From: Sipunculus nudus
Taxonomy: Eukaryota; Annelida; Sipuncula; Golfingiida; Sipunculidae
Reading direction: 5' to 3'
DNA: 64,000 nt
Assembly (NCBI GenBank): GCA_026874595.1
Contig: CM049309.1
Span: forward strand, 22,943,033-23,007,032
The notes beneath the pieces are model-generated. The model did not search any database, had not been told where the DNA came from, and was given only the letters and a program-made list of their open reading frames with translations. The position numbers and the translations under genes were made by a program. This document shows positions 1 to 10,897 of the stretch, piece by piece (position 1 is the stretch's first letter; each line of letters begins with the position of its first letter).

Positions 1-229
1 GTGCTCAGCTCAAATGAATTATTAGAAAAGTATTAGTATCTCAACTGCGTGAATGTAATATATGTCCGTCTCAAAGCCCTTGTCCACATGTTTTTTTTCA
101 CGATAATATAAACAGAATATTCTTTGAAAAGTCCTTTGGCCTATCAATAAGTAGATAAACAGATATTCCGCTTTTTCATTTTGTGTAAAGAAGTAATATA
201 TCATGTAAAAAGTATTTATTTGCCGGGGT

Positions 230-470
230 ATTACGTTTTAATGCTGATGGACGGCGTCTTCCCGGCACTGCTTCCCGGAAAGTACATTTCTTCATGGTCA
301 TGTTTCTTAGACAACAGTGACGTCACAATGATCGGTCGCGCATCACCTTCAATTTACTGACGTCATCGGCTTGTTTTTCATCAGTTTATCAGCGATGAAA
401 AAAAAGTGGTTAAAGCGGTAACCTGTTTTGTCATATTTTGGATTACGCGTCTCATACAAAGCAAGGTAAG
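230..470 (+). promoter_or_regulatory. Candidate promoter and first exon with paired CRE sites
   Basis: Two perfect cAMP-response palindromes TGACGTCA lie at 318-325 and 358-365, exactly 40 bp apart, in a stretch richer in CG than its surroundings. About 100 bp downstream is a consensus 5' splice site, CAAG/GTAAGG, with the exon end at 465. CRE pairs near a start site followed by a good donor suit a promoter with a short non-coding first exon. No downstream coding exon was recognised, so this is only a candidate. Confidence 0.3.
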
Positions 471-629
471 GCATTTTTTAGCCCATAAGAATGAACTCCT
501 CAATTGCTTTTTTTTCAGTGACTGACGCATTGTGGAGTCCATAGATTCCACCTGCAGTTAACTGTGATTATAACACTCCATAAACAACTGTGAGATTTAA
601 CATATATCCACTGATTAATGTTCAGTACA

Positions 630-1834
630 TCTATTAGTGGGTGAGTTAAGTGCATAAAATAGGCTGTTGACTTCATTTCATGATGCAAAGGTCCCCTTTG
701 GCATAAAAGTACCTTAGGGTCATAGGATTAAATTTATCCAAAGACACAAGTTAGATCTCCCTAAGTATGTGAAATATATGCAAATTATTCAAAATGGCCG
801 CCGAAAATACTCCAAACCCCATATGCTTGCTGCTGTTACAGCTATAATGAGAAATGTTGTGTCAAAATATACATTTTCTTGGTCAAGGAATCCAATGAAA
901 TAGGTTTCCCGATTGAGAAAACAATAATTTTCTCCTTAACATGAAAATCTGGGTTAAAATTGGCACATTTCATAAAATATCAGTGTTTTTTTTTATCAGG
1001 GTAACCTGAGACACTTGAGACATCTATGTCCTTGGCATTTGGGAGGTATTAAACAGTTGTGAATAGACCATGAAGACGCGTCTAATTGAACACAATCCTC
1101 AGTCGACATACATAGAGCATGAAACCAAAGGAAATTTAAAGCATTAACTAGAGAATTACTGGTACGTAGCAATTACTTAATCTGAGTTTAGGCAGTACAG
1201 CAAGACCATGGTATTACAAGGACAGATATACAGTTTTTTTTTCTTTTTTTTTTAAGAATCACCCAATGAAATACCCACATTCTTGCTCTTTCACCCGATC
1301 AAATACCCACACACGATGCTCTATTACTAGCAAATATACATAAGGCCTTGGTTGTGGTTTTTCCGCATGTACTGTTATTTCATTTATATACATTATCTGT
1401 GTAATACGGCATAAAATGACCTTTCTCGTAAGTACAGCATGCATGAGATATATATAAAACCAGAGTACCAGTACACACAGGAATGGGTAGACATTCCTGT
1501 AGGAGAACACAATAAAGTTGCCAATTGTGGTTCCTTCCCAGAATCTAAAATTTTGATTCGACAGAATATATTGCTTGAAATACATCTTATCTATCTCATG
1601 ATCTATCTCATGATGGCCAACCCATAATAGTAAATGATCAATGCTGAAAACAAAAAAGCCATCAGTTCTTGACATTCTTGGTGTTTATGCTTCGCCAATT
1701 AGTTTATTGTTTTATAGTGAAATATCCAAAAACTTTGTTCACATTTCTATTTTTTACAAGTAATGTTAGGGAACTGAAGGAATTAGATGTCTTATATTTT
1801 AGTTGTGGGTGAAATGATTGTTGAAGTAATGGTG
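630..1834 (-). repeat. Left arm of a large inverted duplication
   Basis: Read on the - strand this segment matches 4310-5500 on the + strand along its length, making a pair of inverted arms of about 1.2 kb with a 2.5 kb spacer. The outer part (about 630-1430) is nearly identical to its partner. The inner part (about 1430-1834) differs at roughly one base in five or six by eye, with small indels. The arms hold the paired reading frames described separately. It could be a palindromic segmental duplication or the long terminal inverted repeats of an element; no transposase was seen in the spacer. Confidence 0.8.
1259..1675 (-). CDS. Unrecognised 138-codon frame, left-arm copy
   Basis: This frame is open for 138 codons and is matched by a 134-codon frame at 4477-4881 in the other arm. 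The last ~55 residues (from VILCRITQIMYINEIT to ECGYFIG) are almost identical between copies. The first ~80 are about half identical but still in frame; a 12 bp length difference (HEIDHEID against a single HEID) keeps the frame. A hydrophobic stretch near residues 55-78 (with PFLCVLVL) could be membrane-spanning. No family is recognised, no upstream promoter was seen, and frame retention could be chance. Function unknown. Confidence 0.2.
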   Translation of the reverse strand: MSRTDGFFVFSIDHLLLWVGHHEIDHEIDKMYFKQYILSNQNFRFWEGTTIGNFIVFSYRNVYPFLCVLVLWFYIYLMHAVLTRKVILCRITQIMYINEITVHAEKPQPRPYVYLLVIEHRVWVFDRVKEQECGYFIG

Positions 1835-4309
1835 GCAGTGCTGATTGTTCAGGAAGTGGTGCAGGTTACATCAATGAATCCAGTATTGTTCACAAAAACT
1901 GCAATAATGTCACCGATCATCAGCATGTTAATGATGCAATAATAAACTTTCAACCGAAGTAAAAGCACAGCAAGAAGACGAGATGCCAAGTCCGCCTAAC
2001 AGGCTTTACCTCTCACTTCCGTGCTATATAACCTTTTACACTAGTCATAACATAAAAGCAGAAAGTGTTGAATGAAATGTCTAAATGTAATTCAATAAAG
2101 TTTAGAATTTGATAAATTGTAACTCTATCACTTTACATGGACCCAGAGAAACTACTGACCTGGAAAGGGTCACTGTCATCTATTCTCATAGCTTTCCCGG
2201 GAATTGAAACTGGGTATAGCCAGCACAGAGATCAAAGTCTATTACCACTCGACTCCTATGTTCCATGTTCTCAGTGATTAGCTCTTTATTTAAACATTGC
2301 GTCCAAAGACATTTCCTTCCTTTGCCTAAAATCAGCTATAATCTTTGGGCAAAAGGATCTCACATGTACTCCCTGAGGATCCAGTCACCTCTTGGTCCAC
2401 ATATGTTCCTGGAGTCCAATGTCCATGGGGAAGTAAATAATTTTCTTCTCAGTAAGACCCAAATTGAAGTGGTATAGAAAATTGGTAGTGTCCTTTGTCA
2501 TATAAAGAGATTAAGACACTAATTTACTTACATCATGCAATGAAAATACATCTTAAACCTAGAAATGCACAAGTCGCGGTAATGCATGAGTGAGAATAAT
2601 ATGTCATTTAACCTTAACAATACCCCGAACAGACCTAGGAAATTAAGTTATCAGTACCTGGGAGTATACATGTGTCAGGGCTTACACCAAGAAAATAACC
2701 CTTTTAGATCCATCAGTGGAAAACAAATTTTTTTTAGGATTGTAAAGCTGACCATTTGTCAATGATTCTCCAAAGTTAGGTAATCTCTGATGAACTTATT
2801 TAGCAAATCCCATTCAGTCATGTCGCACCAGCAGCTTTATGTTACTATGTATAACCCTTTCAGGCATGGGCCACGTTGCATGATAAACAGCAGCAGCGCC
2901 CGTCATGTTACTTGTCTCTGACCTCTTCAGCAAATTCTCTCACATTTCCAATCAAACAAATAATCTGGTTTTTTTCAGAAAAAACTAATTCTTGCTCATA
3001 AAAATTTAATAAAATGTGAATGTTATACTTTTACAGTTGGTCACAACTAACCTGAAAAGGGGGCTCAAACTGCTTTGACCTCAGCAAGACACGCCACAAA
3101 TGTCACTTAAAATTCGAAGGGCCTATAACATAAACAGTACTGGACATTTTATTTAACCTATGAAGCAAGATATAGGTTTTCTTTAATGTATGCTGTGGTA
3201 CCACCATGTGATAATTCCTATGCACACAATTCATTAGTTTTAATTGAAGTGCAATGCTCCTAAGTTTTTCAGGGTCACCTGCAGATATTCTGCAGATGAA
3301 TTTGGCAAGTAGGGCCATACCAGGTCATATTTGGGTTTTTAGGGAGATTTCTAAGATTGTAATACATGTTGTTCTTACTCGTTAGAATTTCAACGGATAT
3401 CAGGCGGCTATTAAGTTCGTTATAAATATTAATAAAACACCAAAGTCCAGGAATCACTCCAATCTAAAAGATAGATGTTTGAGGATTTGGCTTCAGAAGT
3501 ATACACACATTCTCAAATGCAGTTTGACTAGATCTGTAAACAAGCAATGTTTGGCCAAGTTTATCAATTTGTGACTGTCCTGTGCCAACTCTGATAGTAT
3601 AGTACTGACTTTCTGGGCATAAGGAACTTTTACTAATGTGATTCGTGCAATGGACTTCACTATCCAGAATGCTAGATTCTGGGAAATAGGTGCTTCTATT
3701 TTTATCAAATGCACATCTTAAATAGATTATGTGATGATTATATCGCACAAGACCTGAAAGTTGTACATTGAAGCTCAAGCAGACGATAATCTTTTGTTGG
3801 CAATAAAGAAATTCTCATGTCCACTTTGTACAGCTGCCAATACCTCTGTGTACCCTGTCTGTGACAAAGTGAAACCTATGTAAGCCGTGCAAAACGTATG
3901 GTTTAAGGGGTATTAAAGAGATATTGTATTCCAGAACATGGCAGTAAATTTGAAAACTTACGGAAGCAAGACTATGGAAGTGTGTTCTTACGTTCAATTA
4001 AATTATATCTGATCATAAGCATAATTATATATTATTCGAATAGCATGCAGCTTAATTATTTCTCCACGTAATACAAATATGTTTATCACTTTGTTGTGGT
4101 TTTATGCTCTGTATGCAGTGAATCGCACACATCTGGTACATATACACTGGTATTAAATGCTCCCCTGTTTATATAAGCATAATAAACAAGAACTTATAAA
4201 GGAATATAATACAAAACCAATCAAAGATATTAAAAGTTTTCATGATGATACTAAAATTTATTGAAATTTCCATACTTTCCCCATAATTTCAAGGTAGGAT
4301 GAATACTTT
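1835..4309. other. Spacer of the inverted duplication, no recognised gene
   Basis: AT-rich sequence between the two inverted arms. Several frames of 60-104 codons occur, mainly on the - strand at 3103-3997, but none shows a recognisable domain, conserved motif or splice context. I see no transposase, reverse transcriptase or RNA gene here. Confidence 0.5.
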
Positions 4310-5500
4310 TACTTCATTACTTCAACAATCATTTCATCCACAATTAAACATAACACATCTAATTCCTTCAGTTACCTGACGTTACTTGTAAAAATAGAAA
4401 TACGAACACAACTTTCAGGATACGTGTATTTCCCTATAAAACCCAATAACTAACTGGAGAAGCATAAAAACTAAGAGTGTCAATGACTGATGGCTTTTGT
4501 GCTTTTGGTATTTATCAACTATTAAGGGTTGACCATCATGAGATAGATAATATGTGTCTCAAACAAAATATTCTGTTGAATCAAAATGTTAGATACTGGG
4601 AAGAAACTACAGTTGGCAACATTATTGAGTTTTGTTACAGGAATGTCTTCCCATTCCTGTGTGTACTGGTACTCTGCTTTTGCCAAGTAAATCCCATGCA
4701 TATTGTGTTGTCAAGAAGGGTCATTTTATGCCGTATTACACAGATAATGTATATAAATGAAATAACAGTACATGCGGAAAAACCACAACCAAGGCCTTAT
4801 GTATATTTGCTAGTAATAGAGCATCGTGTGTGGGTATTTGATCGGGTGATAGAGCAAGAATGTGGGTATTTCATTGGGTGATTCTTAAAAAAAAAGAAAA
4901 AAAAACTGTATATCTGTCCTTGTAATACCATGGTCTTGCTGTACTGCCTAAACTCAGATTATGTAATTGCTACGTACCAGTAATTCTCTAGTTAATGCTT
5001 TAAATTTCCTGTGGTTTCATGCTCTATGTATGTCGACTGAGGATTGTGTTCAATTAGACGCGTCTTCATGGTCTATTCACAACTGTTTAATACCTCCCAA
5101 ATGCCAAGGACATAGATGTCTCAAGTGTCTCAGGTTACCCTGATGGAGGAAAATCATTGATATTTTATGAAATGTGCCCATTTTACCCCAGATTTTCATG
5201 TTAAGGAGAAAACTATTGTTTTCTCAATCTGGAAACCTATTTCATTGGATTCCTTGACCAAGAAAATGTATATTTTGACACAACATTTCTCATTATAGCT
5301 GTAACAGCAGCAAGCATATGGGGTTTGGAGTATTTTCGGCGGCCATTTTGAATAATTTGCATATATTTCACATACTAAGGGAGATCTAACTTGTGTCTTT
5401 GGATAAATTTATTCCTATGACCCTAAGGTACTTTTGTGCCAAAGGGGACCTTTGCATCATGAAATGAAGTCAAAAGTCACTTAACCCACCTACTATATGT
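4310..5500 (+). repeat. Right arm of the large inverted duplication
   Basis: Reverse complement of 630-1834. Identity is very high from the shared segment around 4714 outwards to about 5470 and clearly lower from 4310 to 4714. The match fades beyond 5500, just after a shared CACTTAACCCACC-like stretch. The poly-A tract near 4890 pairs with the poly-T tract near 1240, so even simple-sequence parts are shared. Confidence 0.8.
4477..4881 (+). CDS. Unrecognised 134-codon frame, right-arm copy
   Basis: Partner of the frame at 1259-1675, starting at ATG after an AGTGTCA context and ending at the same GYFIG terminus. The N-terminal half has many amino-acid replacements relative to its partner but no frameshift; the C-terminal half is nearly invariant because the DNA itself is nearly identical there. 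The central PFLCVLVL hydrophobic run is kept. No homologous family is recognised. It may be a non-coding by-product of the repeat. Confidence 0.2.
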   Translation: MSMTDGFCAFGIYQLLRVDHHEIDNMCLKQNILLNQNVRYWEETTVGNIIEFCYRNVFPFLCVLVLCFCQVNPMHIVLSRRVILCRITQIMYINEITVHAEKPQPRPYVYLLVIEHRVWVFDRVIEQECGYFIG

Positions 5501-5833
5501 GTATTGTATATTTGACCACTAGAAAACATTACTGTTCTGTTCTTAGCCCTATTATGCACCAAGGAAGTTAAAATATGAACATAATAGTACACAGGCCTAA
5601 AGCCTTATACAGGACTGCCACCAATTGCAAGATGTCTACCGGGGCTCTTAATGCTTCAATTCTCTCTGGACAAATACTATCAGTTGTTGATCTACAGGTG
5701 CTTTATGCTTTCCAGAATGGTTATTGTTTGTTACAGGCCTTTCAATATACAACATTATGTGAACATTGGTCTGCTAAAACCATCGGAAATATTTTTATTT
5801 AATTTTCTTTCTAAGACTAACAGATCGTATCGT

Positions 5834-5917
5834 ACTATAACCCCAGTTAGCCCTTTGGTGGGCTGGCGACGCAACAGATACCTGAAACCTGTTGCGTCGA
5901 CGTCGGCGGCTAGGCAT
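5834..5917 (+). repeat. Double-hairpin repeat, copy 1
   Basis: Two successive stem-loops: AGCCC (5849-5853) pairs with GGGCT (5860-5864), and CGACGCAACAG (5867-5877) pairs perfectly with CTGTTGCGTCG (5889-5899) across an 11-base loop. A related sequence occurs in opposite orientation at 31691-31770 with the same order of elements, so this is a dispersed family. It could be a transposon terminus or a structured RNA; no family name is assigned. Confidence 0.6.
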
Positions 5918-5959
5918 ATTTTTTACGCAGGCAGTCCACTTGGATTATACACTGGGAAT

Positions 5960-6540
5960 GCATAAAATCAGGAAGAAAGTGAATGTGCTGAGATGTGTTA
6001 ATACATGCTTTATTAATTAACTGAATTAAAAATTAAAATTTTCGCTTTCAAATCTGAATAAACAAAAGTTTTTTAGTGTGTTAAAACAATTGCACTGTAA
6101 TAAATTGTGGCTTGAAACCATCTTTTAGAAATTTTGATGATCCAAAAGGTTTTATGAATCGATTTATTCAGTTAACCAAAATAAATGTAAAAGTAAATTA
6201 AGTTCCACAAACAGTTAAAAATATACTCAGATGAGCTTAAATCAAATGCTATGGAAGTTTAGTGATAAAAATATAGCAAAAAATACAGGTATTTAGGAAG
6301 AATGAATAACATAGGTCTATACAGATATATGGGGAGGATAAATGATTTTCCAGATTTACTCTTTTTACTGGCGAGTAATAATGTGATACATACCAGCTCC
6401 CAGGTTTGTCCATCCGTCTACTGTCAACTTTTCACATGCGAAGCAATATTTCAAGTCAGTTACTCATCTCCAGATAATTCTCATTTACATGGCAGATATA
6501 TTTGCTATGGTTCTATAAAGATACCCATAAAATGAATTTA
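5960..6540 (+). repeat. Duplicated segment A, proximal part
   Basis: This stretch matches about 16680-17110, for example the shared GAAGAAAGTGAA word near 5972 and 16700 and the GATATATGGGGAGG-type stretch near 6325 and 16988. It is AT-rich and carries no convincing reading frame. In the other copy the match runs straight on to the part corresponding to 8200-9480, so the 6540-8200 interval is either an insertion here or a deletion there. Confidence 0.55.
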
Positions 6541-6859
6541 ATCCAGTTTTTTTAGTATGCAACAGGACATATGTATTAATTAATTAAACTGGACTTCATA
6601 TTATTAATTTATCAGCACTTCCTGAACTACATTTTTTCACTTTACTTGTCCTCAGGTGGGTGTTACTTTGCTGTTGATGCCGATCCCTGTTGGTAACCAG
6701 CTATAAATAATGTGTACTTGAATGATTTATAATTGGTATTCTATAAAATAGCCGTTATAGTTATTCCATACTGTATCAGATCAGTCTTAGGTACAGATTT
6801 TTGGCTCTATGCTTGTCCTGGTGTCGGCAAGCAATGAGAAAATCCTAGCATTCATTGTA

Positions 6860-7147
6860 CCCCCAGACAAATCGGCGTTACAAAGGTTTTAGCAGGGTCC
6901 CGCCGCCGCAGATAAAGAAGGAAGAGGCTTCTTTAAAATGGGGTCATGAGCTTTCCTAGGAAAGTGACCTTGACCATGAAAAGATCAATTTTTGATTAAA
7001 ATCCCACAAATATTAAATATCTATAGAAAGATTGCATGGACTGGTATCCATATCAAGTTGGTGAAGAAGGGGGCCTATTTTAGAAGAGGGTATATGCCTT
7101 AATTGTCTTGGGATACTATGGCATCTCGGATACCAAGAAATTTCTAT
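6860..7147 (+). mobile_element. Helitron-like non-autonomous element, family P, short decayed copy
   Basis: The start GTACCCCCAGACAAA resembles the 5' end of the copies at 48525 and 56037. The end has the inverted form ATTGTCTTGGGATAC, followed by a decayed hairpin and AAGAAATTTCTAT, where the better copies read AAGAAATGTCTAGT. Only about 288 bp long, so it lacks the tandem core of the larger copies. Boundaries are uncertain by a few bases. Confidence 0.6.
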
Positions 7148-7235
7148 TTTGAATTTGGGTTTGGTTCTGCAATGGGAATATAAATATAATGATGACAACT
7201 CTGCATGACTAACCAATGACGCACAGCTGAAAACA

Positions 7236-7685
7236 TATACTGTTGCTGACTTTATTTTCGCAAGGATTTAAAGTTCGCAATATTCGCGAAAAAATAAGTT
7301 ATCGCCAAAATTAATCCTTCATGACCAAGACGATTCATTAACACAGGTTAAATTAACAGTTGTTTACAGAGCGTAGCGTGAAACTGTAGCCATATTATAT
7401 TAAATAACTGATCATCTGTGTTACATATCAATCAAAAAGAAAATATCTTTAAAAATATAATAACTTTTGAATTAGCTGTCTATAACGAACAAGAAGTGCA
7501 ACTGTTTCTATGTACACTTGAGTCACCTTTTTTTAAGATTTTGTTTAATAATTTGTATAACAATGATGACTGTGTAGGTCCCTGTATTGTGAGTGGCGAA
7601 TATGAGATACTCGCGGAACAGTGAAAATTTGCAAATCGCAAATATTCAACCCCGCGAATATGAAACCAACATTAGTATGCATGCC
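7236..7685. mobile_element. Possible MITE with subterminal TTCGCG/CGCGAA words
   Basis: The left end (7240-7305) contains TTTTCGCAAGG and ATATTCGCGAAAA. The right end (7596-7680) contains, on the opposite strand, ATTCGCGGGGTTGAATATT and TTTGCGA words in similar order. Inverted ends rich in TTCGC words around a non-coding centre of about 300 bp suit a miniature inverted-repeat element. The similarity of the ends is loose and no target duplication was pinned down. Confidence 0.35.
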
Positions 7686-8199
7686 TCATTATACATATAA
7701 TGACATAAATACCCTGCTGCTATCTGTATATGATTTATCCTGTATGTTTGGTCTGTGTAAAGGGCATGGCTGAGCGGGCAACTTTCAGAGTGAGACAATG
7801 TGGCAAGTTGTTCTCACGATATTCCAAACCCTCTTGGAAAAGTGGGAAAGTGCTATTGTTGAGCTCTGTAATTATTATTTACATCTAATTCAGATTCAAT
7901 AGACAGGCAATGAAGAGACCTAACAAATATGTGATCACTCACATCGATAAAGACCAAGCTTAATATGACATATAATATGTTCAGACTAAAGTCAAACTTA
8001 ATCGTTAATTAGCCAAATTAAAATCGTCAAAAAGATCACTTTCCCCAATGGGACCCTTCAAAACATTTGATTGTTATTCTCCAGAACTTTTTGGTCATCG
8101 TACAACAAAAATTCATTTCTGTTAAAATTTGTTCCCGGTTTAGCTTAAAATTCAAGTAAAAAGAAGCTATTGTAGGAGATATCCTATAATAAGCCCCAA

Positions 8200-9480
8200 C
8201 TTAATTGTGAAACAGATGCGTAAATATCTTCCTTAAAAATATTTGCTTATTACTCACTGTTGAACGTGTATGACAGTTTGCCTGATTTGTTGTCAGACAA
8301 TCTGTATAATTATACCCCTTCAATTTCAGTCATTCATGAAATGACCGAGTATTTTAGTCATTTCACGTTACGACTGGTGGTCACAGGCATTACGCGAAAT
8401 GATTGAAATGTTTAGGTGTTAATGAAATGACTGATTACACAGATCGACTGTTACATGAAATTAAGTCATTATTGCCTTTTTTCAGGAGTGATGGACCTTA
8501 ACATAACATAAGTTGTCCAAACATCAGAAACAATATTTTTTTCACTTTACATGGTAACTGTTATGGCCAATGACATTTATTCCCAAGGATAAAATCTTTT
8601 AATCAAAATTTAATTGTGAGCCAGGAATAAGATAATAATTTTGTAACTTCTGCAAGTTACTGGCATAAATGTAAAAACAATACCTTAAATTTTGCCCAAC
8701 TTTGACCATGGCACGTTTTCCTGGAAGAACTATTGATTTAATTTTCACAGCATGAACTCAATGATTACTCTTTTAAAATCTGAAATTTGAAAGGCATTGA
8801 TCAAAGAGTGTAGATGTTATTAGAGTTTATGGTACATAAGTGCAGGAAATTCAACAATCCAAGCCGAGAAAACTGTACGTTATGGCTCACCAACTTGACG
8901 GTTGCACCATACATCAGCTCACTCCTTTAGGAAACTGTTAATTTAATGCGCTCCTAATATCAGTAGAAGACAACTGTCTCGGTTGCCCCTTATATATATA
9001 TTTATATATATATGTGTGTTTGTGTGTTTTTACGAATGGTCTTCCACGACATATTGACAAAATTCGTTTATGATTTTGAGTAAAGAAGCTAACGGACAAA
9101 CCAACCAGCAAACGCCGATCAGCTTGGCAACTAAACACCTTTCCAGAAAAGGAAGGAAGAACCAACACTTCCTTTTTTTGTGTGTGGACTGGTTTTTATC
9201 TATAAATCTCATTTTATGATGTCAAATAGAGATGAATATATGCGTGAACTGACAGACGTATATATTTGTACAGTGGAACTAGCAGCTGATCTGACGTCAT
9301 TTTACCTCGTATCCCTGAGTTCACCCAGACCCTATGAGTGAAAACGGCTCCATGACGATTTTTCATGCATATACACACACAAATGCAATAACAGCACATG
9401 GAAACGCGGCTTAAATCTTTCTGGTCTTTCGAGCCTTTTAATTCTTGCAATTTTTTTCTTGGCGGCCCGATCTCATACAT
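8200..9480 (+). repeat. Duplicated segment A, distal part
   Basis: Matches about 17160-18480, including the GTCATTTCA cluster near 8330, the ATGGCACGTTTT/TTTCACAGCAT block near 8710, the CACCAACTTGACGGTTGCA-like stretch near 8890 and the TTAATTCTTG stretch near 9438. The 8560-8800 block also resembles 43310-43540 and pieces at 44130-44230, so part of it is an interspersed repeat core. No coding content recognised. Confidence 0.6.
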
Positions 9481-9499
9481 ACCATACGGCCATAGTAGG

Positions 9500-9615
9500 G
9501 CTGGTACTAGGAATATGCCGATTAATCGATTAAATCAATGATTGGTCGGGGTTTTTTTTCAAAATCGATTAGATCGATGGCATTTTTCATAATCGATTAA
9601 AAACGATTTTGTTTG
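9500..9615. repeat. ATCGATTA-rich short segment
   Basis: Within about 100 bp the words ATCGATTAAATC, ATCGATTAGATCGAT and ATCGATTAAAAACGAT recur in both orientations. This can fold on itself and resembles terminal regions of DNA transposons, but no matching partner end was found nearby. Confidence 0.35.
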
Positions 9616-9701
9616 CACATGCAAAGAATCTAATACTGCCAAAGATATATACGAACACAAAGTAAAGAACAGCATAAAACGGAACCTTGCGCAGCCAACA
9701 A

Positions 9702-10388
9702 TCGTCTGACGGCAAGTGGATTGATGGCTTCATTATAAATACCGATATATGCCATACTTACACACGGTTTAATCCAATGTTCTTTGTTAATGGGCTTTAG
9801 GGCGATACTATAAGACAATTGACTTGCATTGCCTAGACATGCTTAAGGTAGCATTTTACTGAAATAAAGACAGTGGTCATAATAGAAAAGTGCTTATAAA
9901 TTCCTCAAATAAAGGTCAAAGTCACCAAAGTCGTCTGACGGCAAGTGGATTGATGGCTTCATTATAAATACCGATATATGCCATACTTACACACGGTTTA
10001 ATCCAATGTTCTTTGTTAATGGGCTTTAGGGCGATACTATAAGACAATTGACTTGCATTGCCTAGACATGCTTAAGGTAGCATTTTACTGAAATAAAGAC
10101 AGTGGTCATAATAGAAAAGTGCTTATAAATTCCTCAAATAAAGGTCAAAGTCACCAAAGTCGTCTGACGGCAAGTGGATTGATGCCTTCATTATAAATAC
10201 CGATATATGCCATACTTACACACGGTTTAATCCAATGTTCTTTGTTAATGGGCTTTAGGGCGATACTATAAGACAATTGACTTGCATTGCCTAGACATGC
10301 TTAAGGTAGCCTTTTACTGAAATAAAGACAGTGGGCATAATAGAAAAGTGCTTATAAATTCCTCAAATAAAGGTCAAAGTCACCCAAA
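9702..10388 (+). repeat. Three-copy 229 bp tandem repeat
   Basis: The word TCGTCTGACGGCAAGTGGA starts units at 9702, 9931 and 10160, a constant 229 bp spacing. Units 1 and 2 look identical; unit 3 differs at a few bases (GATGCC for GATGGC, TAGCC for TAGCA, GTGGGC for GTGGTC). Each unit ends in AAAGGTCAAAGTCACC. The high identity indicates recent tandem duplication. Copy number may be under-assembled. Confidence 0.9.
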
Positions 10389-10789
10389 TTATAAAGTTCA
10401 TCAGTTCGAGAGAGTCGTACGACGCTGCTTTCCACCAAGTGTGAAGGAAGTCTGTCCACAGTGACATGAGCTTGAGAGCAAAGGTCAAGATCACAGCTCA
10501 ATGAAAGAATGATTTAACTATAGAAACATGATATTTTGGTGATAGCTGGCGGTTGGCTGTTAACACACGACTTAGTGGGCTGGTAGGCCTGTACATGAGT
10601 CGTGACACAAGCCATAGGCGAAAACGCACTGCAACGGCCATCGATCCTATTGCGTAAATACCTTGGTAAACAGCTAGTCGGTAATCATAACATTAGACAA
10701 AGAGGGCAGAATTTACACAAAAGAATACATGAGACCTCACAAACCAAATAGTTAACTCGTCTTTATGATAACAGGTGTGGCGTACAGGT

Positions 10790-10897
10790 TGGCCTTTGAC
10801 GGGCAGCTACAACCCACTCTCATAACCACGCCGGGGATCGAACCCGAGCCGCCAGCGGAGAGAGCGGAGCGTTTTACCCCTCGACTGTTCAGGCTTC
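10790..10897 (-). mobile_element. tRNA-derived SINE head
   Basis: The - strand reads like a tRNA: a box-A-like GTCGAGGGGTAAAACGC and a box-B match GGGTTCGATCC in a CGGGTTCGATCCCCGG arm. The acceptor stem does not pair and the sequence runs on into unrelated DNA (GTGGTTATGAGAGTGG), so it is a SINE or tRNA pseudogene rather than a functional tRNA gene. Confidence 0.55.
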
